Counted from the first letter of the stretch, positions 35,704 to 44,659 are shown. The stretch is DNA of 64,000 bases from Gimesia chilikensis (GCF_008329715.1 NZ_VTSR01000021.1:94420-158419), one strand, 5' to 3'. The notes: generated by a model not told the origin, from the sequence alone. Program-made: numbers and translations.

Positions 35704-36482
35704 GACCGTTCCACAGGCTTTCCGTTAAAATGGCCGATCTTACTGATCTGTAGTTTCTCGGCGCTGGTTTGTCCGATTTCCGCTAATGAACGTCGTTTAT
35801 CTGCGTAGTATTCTTCACGCCGGTCTCCCTCCGCGAGTGCGTTGTAGGTGAGGTAAAGCGTGCGACGTGGTTGTTCTGTTTTGTTAGGTGGACTTTTATG
35901 GGGTGCGTACGAGCTGAAGAACAGGGCATCACCCGGCTGCATGGGCACCGGTTCCCAGTTCAGCGTTAAAGCGAACTCCGGTTCAATGCAGCCGTGTTCA
36001 TCCAGGTGCAGCAGTCCCTGGCGATGCAGATCGGGGGCGAAGAACAGGCAGCCGTTTTCCGGAGTGGCTGCGTCGATGGCGATCGAACAGGTGATGTGAT
36101 TGTGGATGAATTCGTAAGCGGGGGCATCCTGATGCGGGGCATAACCGCCCCCACCCGGATACTTGTAGTTGATCTTTTCTTTATAGAGGACCGCCGGTAC
36201 GCCCATCAGTGAGCCCGCATATTCCGGTATCTTGCCCGAGGTGAGCAGTGTGCGGATGCCGGAGTGGAAGTCGAGCAGATACTCGGTGCGGGCAAGACGA
36301 ATGCCGGCGGGAGTCTGTTCGAAGTGGTGCATCCACTGGTCATCGCTGGCGGGCCATTCGCTGATTTCCTCGACCCACTCCTGCAGATTCCGGGTTTCAT
36401 CGGGCGTGAGAAAGCCGGGCAGTTTGAGGTAGCCGGTCTGCTGCCACTGGTCCTGTTGTGCGCGGGTGATGCTGATAGTCAT
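35700..36482 (-). CDS. phnY*: PhnY*-like Fe(II)/2-oxoglutarate phosphonate dioxygenase (PhyH family)
   Basis: 260 residues of the phytanoyl-CoA dioxygenase family. The 2-His-1-carboxylate iron site is His117, Asp119 (APHQDAP) and His195 (YAPHKSPPN); Arg206/Arg207 in PRRTLYLTYN would hold 2-oxoglutarate. Lys101, Lys103 and Tyr106 in YKEKINYKYPGG are placed to bind a phosphonate, as in PhnY-type enzymes. It should hydroxylate the carbon next to phosphorus, feeding the PhnZ-like enzyme downstream. Four-base overlaps (ATGA) join it to both the transporter gene before it and the HD gene after it. Similarity to the methylphosphonate hydroxylase of Gimesia maris is expected from the genus-level setting but not tested. 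Confidence 0.88.
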   Translation of the reverse strand: MTISITRAQQDQWQQTGYLKLPGFLTPDETRNLQEWVEEISEWPASDDQWMHHFEQTPAGIRLARTEYLLDFHSGIRTLLTSGKIPEYAGSLMGVPAVLYKEKINYKYPGGGGYAPHQDAPAYEFIHNHITCSIAIDAATPENGCLFFAPDLHRQGLLHLDEHGCIEPEFALTLNWEPVPMQPGDALFFSSYAPHKSPPNKTEQPRRTLYLTYNALAEGDRREEYYADKRRSLAEIGQTSAEKLQISKIGHFNGKPVERS

Positions 36483-37843
36483 GATACGATACCTGTGTTG
36501 GTGCCTAAGCGATTGTCGGTTTCGAGGTTGAGCTGCGGTGCCGGCGCGGGTTGGCTGACCGACTGTCGCAGATGGAAATAACGGATGACGTACAAGGTGC
36601 CTGCAATGGAGAGGGGCGAGATGATCAACGCCAGCCAGAAGAGCAGGGCGACGAAATCGAGGTTGTTAGCGAACACCAGGTTGACGGTCGCCATTAAAAT
36701 CACGGTGCTGAGATAGCCAGCGAAATCGCCCAGGTAAAGCAGGTAGCCGACATTGCTCTTATAGCGGAGCATAGCGATGACCCGTTCGTAAATCGTGGTG
36801 TGAAAGAGGACATACGGGACGTAGAGGCTGATGCCGATCAGCACCATGAACTGGAACGCCGCCTGTTCGGTCCAACTGGTGGTGCCCCAATAGTAGAGCG
36901 TGGTGCCCAGGGCGGTCGCGAAGCCGATTCCTGTCAGGAGCATGCCTGTAAAAAAGGCGCGATAGTTCGCTCCGATAAAGACGGCAATCGCACTGAGGGC
37001 GACGACCACCGCGGCGACCAGGGTTTCGGACTGCGCGAAGATGGCCGGTTTTTCGATGCCAAACCCGGACCAGATTTCGGCTGCGTAATCGTCGCGGACG
37101 CTGCGGAACAGCGTGAGCAGGACCATCAGCAGGATCAGCACAGTCAGGCCGCCGGCATGGTTCCGAAAAAACTGGCGACGTTCTGCACCATTAAAGGGGG
37201 AACGCACTGCGCGGGCCGAAATGTCACGTTCCCCGGGGGGCGGGATCTGCTGCAGCATCCAGACACCCACCAGGAGTGGCAGCCAGAACAGGCCGCCTGT
37301 GGCGAACGGCATCCAGAATTCCGACACGCCGTAGTTCTGCATCAGGACTGCGCCGACGGTTTTGACGGTACCCGAGGCCATGATGAAGCTGGCACACAGA
37401 CCGGCGGCCATGGCTTCGGTCACGCGTCTCCCTTCCAGAAACGCGAAGACACACCCAAAGACCATGCCCAGCGGCAGCCCGTTCAGGAACAGAAACAGCG
37501 GTTTGAGCCAGTAGGGAGCGACGGCATAAGGAAGCAGGGCCAGATGTGCGATGGCAATCAGCGAAAGAATCATGGCGGCGCGGCGGTTGGCGCTCATCTC
37601 TGAAATGACCTTGATGCCGATCAGTTTGGAGAGAGCGTAGCCGCTGATCTGCGCGAACAGGAGAATGACTTTATAGCCGAGTCCCCAGAAGACGAGGTCT
37701 TCATACTGCGCCACCGTAAACGGTTTACGGAAGGCGTACATGCAGAAATAAGTCGTAAAGGCAGCGATCACAGACCAGAGGGTCAGAACCCCCTGATGAC
37801 TCTGTTCCAGACGCGTCGAGATGTACCGTGATCGAAATCGCAT
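36479..37843 (-). CDS. DUF5690 / MFS-like transporter, candidate phosphonate permease
   Basis: 454 residues from ATG 37843; a TTG 33 bases further up is also possible. About twelve membrane segments are visible, and the start of the first helix pair carries YFCMYAFRKPFTVAQYE, the hallmark of DUF5690, related to sugar-phosphate/organophosphate antiporters of the major facilitator superfamily. It is the first gene of a coupled trio with the PhnY*- and PhnZ-like genes (four-base overlap with the former). Uptake of the phosphonate substrate is therefore the likely role, but that is inferred from position only. Confidence 0.82.
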   Translation of the reverse strand: MRFRSRYISTRLEQSHQGVLTLWSVIAAFTTYFCMYAFRKPFTVAQYEDLVFWGLGYKVILLFAQISGYALSKLIGIKVISEMSANRRAAMILSLIAIAHLALLPYAVAPYWLKPLFLFLNGLPLGMVFGCVFAFLEGRRVTEAMAAGLCASFIMASGTVKTVGAVLMQNYGVSEFWMPFATGGLFWLPLLVGVWMLQQIPPPGERDISARAVRSPFNGAERRQFFRNHAGGLTVLILLMVLLTLFRSVRDDYAAEIWSGFGIEKPAIFAQSETLVAAVVVALSAIAVFIGANYRAFFTGMLLTGIGFATALGTTLYYWGTTSWTEQAAFQFMVLIGISLYVPYVLFHTTIYERVIAMLRYKSNVGYLLYLGDFAGYLSTVILMATVNLVFANNLDFVALLFWLALIISPLSIAGTLYVIRYFHLRQSVSQPAPAPQLNLETDNRLGTNTGIVS

Positions 37844-37982
37844 GGAGCGTCTTTTCGCGAAGCTGATAGCGGACAATGAATCAGCTTCGAGATGGTACAG
37901 TACACGCGTGAAGGGCTGATGACGGGGATGTGAATAGCCGATGAAGGGCTGGTGTCACAGTGGCCCCGGTCGTCAAGCAGGA

Positions 37983-39344
37983 TCAGGTATCACTCAAAGT
38001 GCTGGCAACGTCGGTGCGGTAGGCGGTCATCGCGGGGATGAAGCCGACCAGTGAGGCCAGAACGACTAATACCGGCAGCAGGATCAGTTCAACTGAGCTG
38101 AAAGCGAACGGATTGATCAGCAGTCCGCTGCGGGCTTCGATGATCGGGGCGGCGGCGAAGACCAGACCGTGTCCGAGCAGGATACCCAGGATACCCCCTC
38201 CCAGACAGAGCAGAACGGATTCGCTGAGAATGATGGTGAAGACTGCAGTGCGGCCGGCCCCCAGGGCCCGCATGATGGCGATCTCCCGTTTACGGTCGGC
38301 CATTGAGTTGTAGATGCTGACAAAAATGCTGACGCCGGAGACGACGATGATCAGGCTCGTCAGGATGATGAGCATCGTGCGTACGTTGCCTACGATGTTG
38401 ATCATCAGCCAGCTGATCTGCTGAATTGGATTGACAGCCTGGGCCTTGTTACCTTCCTTGAGTTCGGACTGGAGCTTGATCGTTGAAAAGCCGCGGAGGC
38501 GATCACCTTTCATCTGGACCAGAATCGCAGTCACCTCTTTCTGCGCGTCGGGAACTTCGTGCCCGTGATCGTGTCCATGGTCGTGACCGCTGTGATCATG
38601 ATGATCGTGGCCGGCGTTTTCTTTGAGGATTTTCTGCAGTTCGGCTTCGTCGATTTTTTCACCAAAGAATTCGGCTTCACGGCGGAGTGCTTCTTCCAGC
38701 GGTTTTTCGTGACCGGAAACCTGGTAGAACCCACGCAGGTTGACAAAGACAGTACGGTCGTTCGGCGTGCCCGTTGGTGCGAGGATTCCGACGATCTTGA
38801 ATTTTTCATCGTGGACGTGACCACTCTCCGCGGAGCCGTGAATCAACTGAAATTCATCTCCCATTTTCCAGTTGTTCTGTTTCGCGACAGCAGAACCGAT
38901 GACGGCATCCCAGGTCCCGGGCAGGAACTTGCCATCCTTATTGATGCGGAAGTGCCGCCCCGGGATGTATTCCAGGGCGAAGTAACGTGGAATGGTGCCG
39001 ACAATCGGAAAGCCGCCTTCCTCCGTGACATCGCCGATCGCGAAAGGGATGGCTTCTTCGATACGGGGATCTTTTTTCAGTTCTTCGTAGTAGCGGTAGG
39101 GGAGATTCTCAATCGGGGCACCGACGCGGAAGACGGTATTCAACACGAGTTGAAGCGGGCTGCCCTTGGGACCGACGATGAGGTCGTAGCCGCTGGCGGT
39201 CTGGTTAAACATCTTGTCGATGACGCCGTTGATGACCAGAACGGAGATCATCAGCGTCACACCCAGGGCCACGCTGAGGGCCGTCAGTGCAGAGGCGAGG
39301 CGACGTTGTTTGATGCTTTTCCAGGCGATGGTCAGTGTATTCAT
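37983..39344 (-). CDS. FtsX-like ABC permease with histidine-rich loop
   Basis: 453 residues with the MacB/LolC layout: one N-terminal membrane helix (about 17-40), a large domain outside the cytoplasm, then three helices forming the FtsX domain (about 325-350, 372-397, 418-440), including ADRKREIAIMRALGAGR. The external domain contains a run at residues 246-262 (plus-strand 38559-38609) with nine His and four Asp, a plausible metal-binding loop (HDHHDHSGHDHGHDHGH). Such permeases with LolD-like ATPases move lipoproteins or other substrates, or transmit force. The ATPase gene is 64 bases upstream. Two DUF3299-type exported proteins lie further on and may be partners. Confidence 0.85.
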   Translation of the reverse strand: MNTLTIAWKSIKQRRLASALTALSVALGVTLMISVLVINGVIDKMFNQTASGYDLIVGPKGSPLQLVLNTVFRVGAPIENLPYRYYEELKKDPRIEEAIPFAIGDVTEEGGFPIVGTIPRYFALEYIPGRHFRINKDGKFLPGTWDAVIGSAVAKQNNWKMGDEFQLIHGSAESGHVHDEKFKIVGILAPTGTPNDRTVFVNLRGFYQVSGHEKPLEEALRREAEFFGEKIDEAELQKILKENAGHDHHDHSGHDHGHDHGHEVPDAQKEVTAILVQMKGDRLRGFSTIKLQSELKEGNKAQAVNPIQQISWLMINIVGNVRTMLIILTSLIIVVSGVSIFVSIYNSMADRKREIAIMRALGAGRTAVFTIILSESVLLCLGGGILGILLGHGLVFAAAPIIEARSGLLINPFAFSSVELILLPVLVVLASLVGFIPAMTAYRTDVASTLSDT

Positions 39345-39408
39345 AATGAGAATCTACTTTGTAGTCGGTTCGCTGAGAAGAAAATAAGAAACGAAAAACC
39401 AGGACGAA

Positions 39409-40083
39409 TCAAACCTGTGCGTGGACCTTGTTGAAGTCGGTCAGCGTTTCAACCCGCTCGAACTGGCTGGCGACCTCCTGAGAGTGGGTGACCAGCAGCA
39501 TGGCGATCTGGTGCTGAGTGCAGGCGTCGCGGAGCAGTTTGAGGATGGTTTCCTGATTGCCGACATCGACGTTCGCCGTCGGTTCGTCTGCCAGCAGCAG
39601 TTTGGGTTGATTGGCCAGGGCCCGCGCGACGGCGACGCGTTGCTGTTCCCCGACGGACATCTGTTTGGGGCGGTGATGCAGGCGATGCTCAAGTCCCACG
39701 AGGGCCAGGAGTTCTTTCGCCCGGTCGCGGCTCGCTTTTTTTCGCGAGAAGCTCATGCCGAGCAGGACGTTTTCCAGGGCTGAGAAGGCGGGGAGCAGAT
39801 TGAAGGTCTGGAAGACGAAGCCGATGCGTTCGGCGCGAAAGCGGTCGCGGACGACTTCGGGCATGGAAGCGATTTCGGTTCCCGCGATAGTGACTTTCCC
39901 GCTGTCGGCGGTGGTGATGCCGGAAATGACGTTGAGCAGTGTCGATTTCCCCGAGCCACTCTCGCCGATGAGAACAACCTGTTCCTGTTCTTTGACTTCA
40001 AAGCGTTCGATATCCAGGATGGGGAGTGTCGAGCCATCCGGTTCGCGGTAGCTCTTTTTGACATTTTCCAATAGCAGGGACAT
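39409..40083 (-). CDS. LolD/MacB-type ABC transporter ATPase
   Basis: 224 residues from ATG 40083, preceded by GAGG at 5 bases; an earlier start at 40161 would add 26 residues unlike the family. Walker A is GESGSGKST, Q-loop VFQTFNLL, signature MSVGEQQRVAVARAL (the usual LSGGQ reads MSVGEQ), Walker B LLLADEPT and the switch His in LLVTHSQE. The length and the DEPTANVD element place it in the LolD/MacB/FtsE group. It pairs with the FtsX-like permease immediately downstream. Confidence 0.9.
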   Translation of the reverse strand: MSLLLENVKKSYREPDGSTLPILDIERFEVKEQEQVVLIGESGSGKSTLLNVISGITTADSGKVTIAGTEIASMPEVVRDRFRAERIGFVFQTFNLLPAFSALENVLLGMSFSRKKASRDRAKELLALVGLEHRLHHRPKQMSVGEQQRVAVARALANQPKLLLADEPTANVDVGNQETILKLLRDACTQHQIAMLLVTHSQEVASQFERVETLTDFNKVHAQV

Positions 40084-40402
40084 GCTGACCTCGTCTGGTG
40101 GGAATCTGGCCATGCCGCAAACCGTGGTTCCGGCGTCAGGCCGTATTGTTTGTTTTTGCAAATGTTATGCAATTAGCCGGGTGTTGCCTAGGGTTGTTCT
40201 GTCAAATCTTCCTGATTCCTGCGGAACACAGTGAGCCGCGGGTCGGATCTTAAACAATTATTAATATATGACTTACGTCTCCCCGGTGGCAAGTCGGTTT
40301 TCACAGAATCGCCGTAGGCTTAATCAGGATGATTTGCTATAGTCCCGACTCTCTGATTTTAACCGAAGCGTATCCGTATTGTGAATCAAGGATGATGGCA
40401 AG

Positions 40403-41671
40403 ATGCGAAGTCGTAACCGGGGTCGATGGATTACTCCTTTTCGTTTCATCATGGTAACTGGACTGGGAATTCTGGGCGCGGTCGCCTGGAAAATGGATCT
40501 GCTGCCGTTCCAGGTGAGCAGTGCTCCCACAGGTGCGCTGCACGAACAGGAGACTGCAGACAAGTCGTCCGGCAAGACGACTGTGCAGCCGGAAGAATAT
40601 AAAGAACCGGTCCTGGAAGAAGCCACGATTCTGGCACAGTCGGAGCCGCCTGCGGAGGAACTCTCAGACGGGGATGACAACCAGCGTCTGTTCCGCAAAA
40701 GCGAAGTGGAAATGCCCCGGGTTTACACGCGTACGTTGAACGGGGCGATCGTGGAAGCGGAGACCTCCGTCGATCCGCTGTTCGCAGAAACCGAACCCCC
40801 GGCCCAATTCAAAGGGGCCGCTCGTCCTGTTGAACCACTGCCCGAACCGACGGCTGCCATGCCTGAGCCCAACGCACCCGCGAAGCTGAATCCCCCCGAG
40901 GGGATCAAGCGGGCCAGCAATCCTGTAATCAAGACTGCGAAACATGCCAGCTATAAAGAAGAGATAGGTGGTGAAGCCGCCAAACAGGCCGTACCCGATC
41001 TGATTGCGATTGACGAACTGATTTCACAACGGAAAATCATCGAGGCTCACAAGCGGTTGTCCAAAATTTACTGGGATCAGCCTGAAGTCTATCCGGTTAT
41101 TAAATCACGCATTGAAGAGACGGCGCGGATGATCTACTTCGCACCGCAGCCGCATTTCATGAAGCCTTACGAGATTGAGCCCGGCGATCAATTGCGGAAA
41201 GTCGCGCAGCAGTACGGCATCACCTGGGAATACCTGGCGAAGCTGAACCAGATCGATCCCAAGCGGATCCGTCCGGGGCAGAAGCTCAAAGTAATCAAAG
41301 GACCCTTTCATGTGTTCGTTGATTTGAGCGACTTCACACTCACGGTGCATTCACACGGTTACTTCGTCAAACGCTATACGATTGGTACCGGCAAGGATCA
41401 TTCGACGCCGACAGGCAAATTTGTCGTTAAGGACAAGCTGGTCGATCCGACGTATTACGGTCCGGATGGTGTGATTGCCAATGATGATCCGACCAATCCC
41501 CTGGGCGAACGCTGGATTGATATCGGCGACAGCTACGGAATTCACGGCACGATTGATCCGGCATCGATTGGCAAAGCGGAGTCCAAAGGGTGCGTGCGGA
41601 TGCAGAATGACGATGTGGCCGAGGTTTACGATCTGCTGGGTTTTGGCTCGGAAGTCGTGATTCGCCCCTGA
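40403..41671 (+). CDS. LysM + YkuD L,D-transpeptidase, membrane-anchored
   Basis: 422 residues. A basic N-terminus and hydrophobic residues about 13-27 form a signal anchor, then a long Pro/Glu/Ala-rich spacer to about residue 190. A LysM domain at residues 256-300 (YEIEPGDQLRKVAQQYGITW, PGQKLKVI) binds glycan strands. The YkuD domain follows (about 303-421) with His381 in GIHGT and nucleophile Cys397 in SKGCVRM. L,D-transpeptidases make 3-3 peptidoglycan crosslinks or attach proteins to the wall, which fits evidence that planctomycetes possess peptidoglycan. It is followed by pyrE on the same strand after 188 bases. Confidence 0.9.
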   Translation: MRSRNRGRWITPFRFIMVTGLGILGAVAWKMDLLPFQVSSAPTGALHEQETADKSSGKTTVQPEEYKEPVLEEATILAQSEPPAEELSDGDDNQRLFRKSEVEMPRVYTRTLNGAIVEAETSVDPLFAETEPPAQFKGAARPVEPLPEPTAAMPEPNAPAKLNPPEGIKRASNPVIKTAKHASYKEEIGGEAAKQAVPDLIAIDELISQRKIIEAHKRLSKIYWDQPEVYPVIKSRIEETARMIYFAPQPHFMKPYEIEPGDQLRKVAQQYGITWEYLAKLNQIDPKRIRPGQKLKVIKGPFHVFVDLSDFTLTVHSHGYFVKRYTIGTGKDHSTPTGKFVVKDKLVDPTYYGPDGVIANDDPTNPLGERWIDIGDSYGIHGTIDPASIGKAESKGCVRMQNDDVAEVYDLLGFGSEVVIRP

Positions 41672-41718
41672 TTTCAGAGAGATTCGTACCAGCTGGGAAT
41701 TCTTTGCCTGCAGTCCGT

Positions 41719-41746
41719 TTGAATGTTGAATTCGACCCTGTAGAAT
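41719..41746 (+). promoter_or_regulatory. Candidate promoter for pyrE
   Basis: TTGAAT (41719-41724) and TAGAAT (41741-41746) are 16 bases apart, about 113 bases before the pyrE start. The presumed leader then contains a 7-bp inverted repeat, CGGTCCG (41761-41767) with CGGACCG (41799-41805), which could form a hairpin. Confidence 0.4.
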
Positions 41747-41859
41747 ACGTGTGTTTGAGCCGGTCCGCGGTGTTTTTATTAAACATTGTTTATGCGAACG
41801 GACCGTGGCGGCTTCTGATTTGAGCACATCACACATTCAGGGTAGAGAAGAGAGCATTC

Positions 41860-42420
41860 ATGTTTGATCGCGAAAAGCTGATCGAGTTGTTTCGGGAGCG
41901 GGCGTTAAAATTCGGCGATTTCACGCTGGCTTCAGGTAAGAAGAGCACCTATTACCTCGATGGCAAACAGGTGGTCCTGCATTCACACGGTCTGCGTCTG
42001 GTGAGTGCCGGCCTGCTGGAAATGCTGGAAGATGTCGAATTCGACGCGATCGGCGGCATGTCGATCGGCGCTGATCCGATTGTCGCGGGTGTGCTCGCAG
42101 TTGCTGCAGAGCAGGGCCGATTGCTGAACGGGTTTATGGTCCGCAAAGAACCCAAGGGGCACGGCACCAATAAATATGTCGAAGGTCCCGTGCAGCCCGG
42201 TGACAAAGTGGTGATCGTGGATGATGTCATCACGACTGCCGGCAGTGCACTGCTGTCCGTCGACCGGGCCGAAGAGTTCGGTTGCAAGGTTGTGCAGGCC
42301 CTGGGAGTCGTCGATCGTCTGCAGGGGGGCGCTGCCAACTTTGAGAAGCGCAACATTCCCTTCAAAGCGTTACTCTCGATCCGGGACTTCGGTATCGAGC
42401 CGCCTGCGGAAGATCAGTGA
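41860..42420 (+). CDS. pyrE: Orotate phosphoribosyltransferase
   Basis: 186 residues, close to the family length. The enzyme joins orotate and PRPP to give orotidine 5'-phosphate in pyrimidine synthesis. The PRPP-binding motif VVIVDDVITTAGSAL is at about residues 112-126, and the N-terminal FTLASGKKSTYYLDGKQ matches OPRT orotate-site elements; the RKEPKGHGTNK loop is the mobile catalytic loop. GAAGAGAG precedes the ATG. The glucose-6-phosphate isomerase gene starts 43 bases after the stop and is probably co-transcribed. Confidence 0.95.
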   Translation: MFDREKLIELFRERALKFGDFTLASGKKSTYYLDGKQVVLHSHGLRLVSAGLLEMLEDVEFDAIGGMSIGADPIVAGVLAVAAEQGRLLNGFMVRKEPKGHGTNKYVEGPVQPGDKVVIVDDVITTAGSALLSVDRAEEFGCKVVQALGVVDRLQGGAANFEKRNIPFKALLSIRDFGIEPPAEDQ

Positions 42421-42463
42421 TCTCCCTCTCAATTTATCCACTCTGACGAAAGCGCGATCTCTC

Positions 42464-43873
42464 ATGACAAACTCCATTCGCTACGACGATTCCGCCGCCC
42501 GCAAGCTCATTGATGAGAAGTGGTATGAAGAACTGCAGCCGGCCCTGATGGCGGCCCGGGAAGAAATGTTGAAAGACATTGAACTGCTGGGCAGCGATGC
42601 GATCCCTGCGGACAAGCAGCCTCTGGATGCGGGTTTTCAGAACCTGCCTCAACAACTGCTGGACGAATACGAGTCTCAGGGAAGCGAGAGCCTGCTGGGA
42701 CGCATCGAAGCGAAAGCACAGGAACTGCGTGAGCAGTCGGACCGGTTTGTCGTGCTGGGGATCGGCGGTTCTTACATGGGGATGCGGGCGCTGTTCGAAG
42801 CGTTGTGCCATCCGCTGCACAATGAACTGACCCGCGATCAACGAGGAGGCGTGCCGCGCCTGTATTTTGAAGGGAACAATGTCGACAACGATTCGATTAC
42901 GGCATTGCAGGAACTGTTAAAGACGAGTTGCCAGGATCCCAGGGATGTGCTGCAGCGGTGGAGTATGACCGTCATCAGTAAATCCGGGGGGACTCTGGAA
43001 ACCGCTCTCGGTTTCCGTCTGTTCCGCGAATCACTGGAAGAGTATTACGGAGCCGATTCTGAAGAGAGCCGATCTTTAGTGGTGCCGATCACCGGGCTGG
43101 AAGGAAAGCTGCGGAACTTCTCCAATCATAAAGGGTATCCGGAAGTCTTTCCGATTCCCGACAATGTGGGCGGCCGGTTTTCGGTCTTCACGTCGGTTGG
43201 TCTGTTCCCGGCTGCGGTGCTGGGCGTTGATCTGAAAGCGTTGCTGCAGGGAGCCGCGGATATGACCCGCCTGTTCAACTCACAGCCGATGGGGGACAAC
43301 CCGGTGCTGGATTACACGGCGACCTGTCACCTGTTTGAGCGGGAAAAGAACGTATCGATGCGGATTCTTTCGACCTGGGGCAAGCGTCTGGAAGCGCTGG
43401 GGCTGTGGTACGATCAACTGCTGGCGGAAAGTCTCGGTAAAGAAGAAAAGGGGGCGACGCCGCTGACGGTGGTCAACACCCGCGACCTGCACAGCCGGGG
43501 ACAGCAGCACCAGGAAGGTGTGCGTGACAAGCTGATCACCAACGTGATTGTCGAGCGTCCGGACAGCGAGCCAATCTCCGTGCCTGTCGTTCCCGAAGAA
43601 GAAAATCAGGATCAGCTGAATAAGCTGAAAGGCAAAACGGTTCCCGATGTGCTCTCTGCAGCCATTGAAGGAACCAACCAGGCTTATGCCGACGTGCATC
43701 GCCCGACGGCGGATCTGATCCTGCCGAACCTGGACGCCTATACGGTCGGCCAGACCCTGCAGATGCTGATGCTGGCGACGGTACTCGAAGGCCGGTTGAT
43801 CAATATCAATCCCTACGGACAGCCGGGTGTGGAAGCCTATAAGAAGAACATGCAGGAAGTATTGAGCCGCTAA
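42464..43873 (+). CDS. pgi: Glucose-6-phosphate isomerase
   Basis: 469 residues from ATG 42464 (the frame is open further up into pyrE, but the upstream translation is not family-like). The SIS-fold sugar-phosphate sites are clear: GIGGSYMGMRAL, then the VISKSGGTLETALGFR phosphate loop, and the NPVLDYTA region. The enzyme interconverts glucose 6-phosphate and fructose 6-phosphate in the cytoplasm. The size is nearer the shorter bacterial form than the 550-residue E. coli type. A strong terminator follows. Confidence 0.93.
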   Translation: MTNSIRYDDSAARKLIDEKWYEELQPALMAAREEMLKDIELLGSDAIPADKQPLDAGFQNLPQQLLDEYESQGSESLLGRIEAKAQELREQSDRFVVLGIGGSYMGMRALFEALCHPLHNELTRDQRGGVPRLYFEGNNVDNDSITALQELLKTSCQDPRDVLQRWSMTVISKSGGTLETALGFRLFRESLEEYYGADSEESRSLVVPITGLEGKLRNFSNHKGYPEVFPIPDNVGGRFSVFTSVGLFPAAVLGVDLKALLQGAADMTRLFNSQPMGDNPVLDYTATCHLFEREKNVSMRILSTWGKRLEALGLWYDQLLAESLGKEEKGATPLTVVNTRDLHSRGQQHQEGVRDKLITNVIVERPDSEPISVPVVPEEENQDQLNKLKGKTVPDVLSAAIEGTNQAYADVHRPTADLILPNLDAYTVGQTLQMLMLATVLEGRLININPYGQPGVEAYKKNMQEVLSR

Positions 43874-43903
43874 GGCGACATTCCGAGCAGCAGTAATATA
43901 GAG

Positions 43904-43945
43904 AACGCCCCGGATCAGGCAGACGCTGTTCCGGGGCGTTTTTTT
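43904..43945 (+). terminator. Rho-independent terminator after pgi
   Basis: An 11-bp stem, AACGCCCCGGA (43904-43914) with TCCGGGGCGTT (43930-43940), ends in seven T (43939-43945). Confidence 0.92.
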
Positions 43946-43970
43946 GTTCAGTTTCGATTTCAGGGGCAGC

Positions 43971-44474
43971 TTAGCCGGGGACTTCCTGATTCTTGTCGAT
44001 GGGGACGCCGATCATCTGTCCGCTGAAGACCATGCTGTTGTCGACGAGTCCCTGGAAGTTGAATTCCGCCCGTTTGCCGGCACGGATGCGGGCCAGTTGG
44101 GCCATAATCACCAGTCGCTGATTGGGGAAAACGGGGCTGCGGAAGCGAACATCGTTCATACCGCCGAAGCCGAGGAAGTCGCCTCCCAGTAGTTTGAACT
44201 TGCGGGCATAGAAGCCGGCCAGCTGAGCGGAACATTCACAGAGGATGACGCCGGGCATCAGGGGGAAGTCGGGCATGTGGCCACGAACCCAGAATTCGTC
44301 TTCGGTGACATCTTTGAAGCCGACGATGCCATGCTTTTCATTATCTACATGGACGATCCCCGTCAGCTGCTCCATTTCAAATCGCTGAGGATTGATTTCT
44401 CTGATGTCTTCGATTCCGTAGATCGGGTTTTCAAAATCGAAGTCAATTCCTTCATAAAGCAATTTGGGAGGCAT
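43971..44474 (-). CDS. FabZ-like 3-hydroxyacyl-ACP dehydratase (hotdog fold)
   Basis: 167 residues of the FabZ/FabA hotdog superfamily. The active-site His lies in GHMPDFPLMPGV and the Glu in CECSAQLAGF, equivalent to GHFPxxPxMPGV and ExxAQ of FabZ. The protein is a little longer than FabZ, with an N-terminal extension (LLYEGIDFDFENPIYGIEDI). In planctomycetes such proteins occur as extra copies besides the main fatty-acid gene set, so a role in fatty acid or other acyl chain synthesis is likely but the chain is unknown. GAAGAGAG precedes the start. Confidence 0.85.
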   Translation of the reverse strand: MPPKLLYEGIDFDFENPIYGIEDIREINPQRFEMEQLTGIVHVDNEKHGIVGFKDVTEDEFWVRGHMPDFPLMPGVILCECSAQLAGFYARKFKLLGGDFLGFGGMNDVRFRSPVFPNQRLVIMAQLARIRAGKRAEFNFQGLVDNSMVFSGQMIGVPIDKNQEVPG

Positions 44475-44659
44475 GGTCTCTCTTCTCCAATAAGGGCGTC
44501 AATATCTGCGGTACGACCCTGGTTCCCTTTCAGGGCCATCAGGTGCAGGAAATGTATATAGTCAATGGGTTTAGGTATCAGATGGGTTAGTTCATCCAGG
44601 TGGAAATGCGAGCCCGGTATCTGATAAGCCAGAAATATTAGCAGAATCCGTGGAATATG

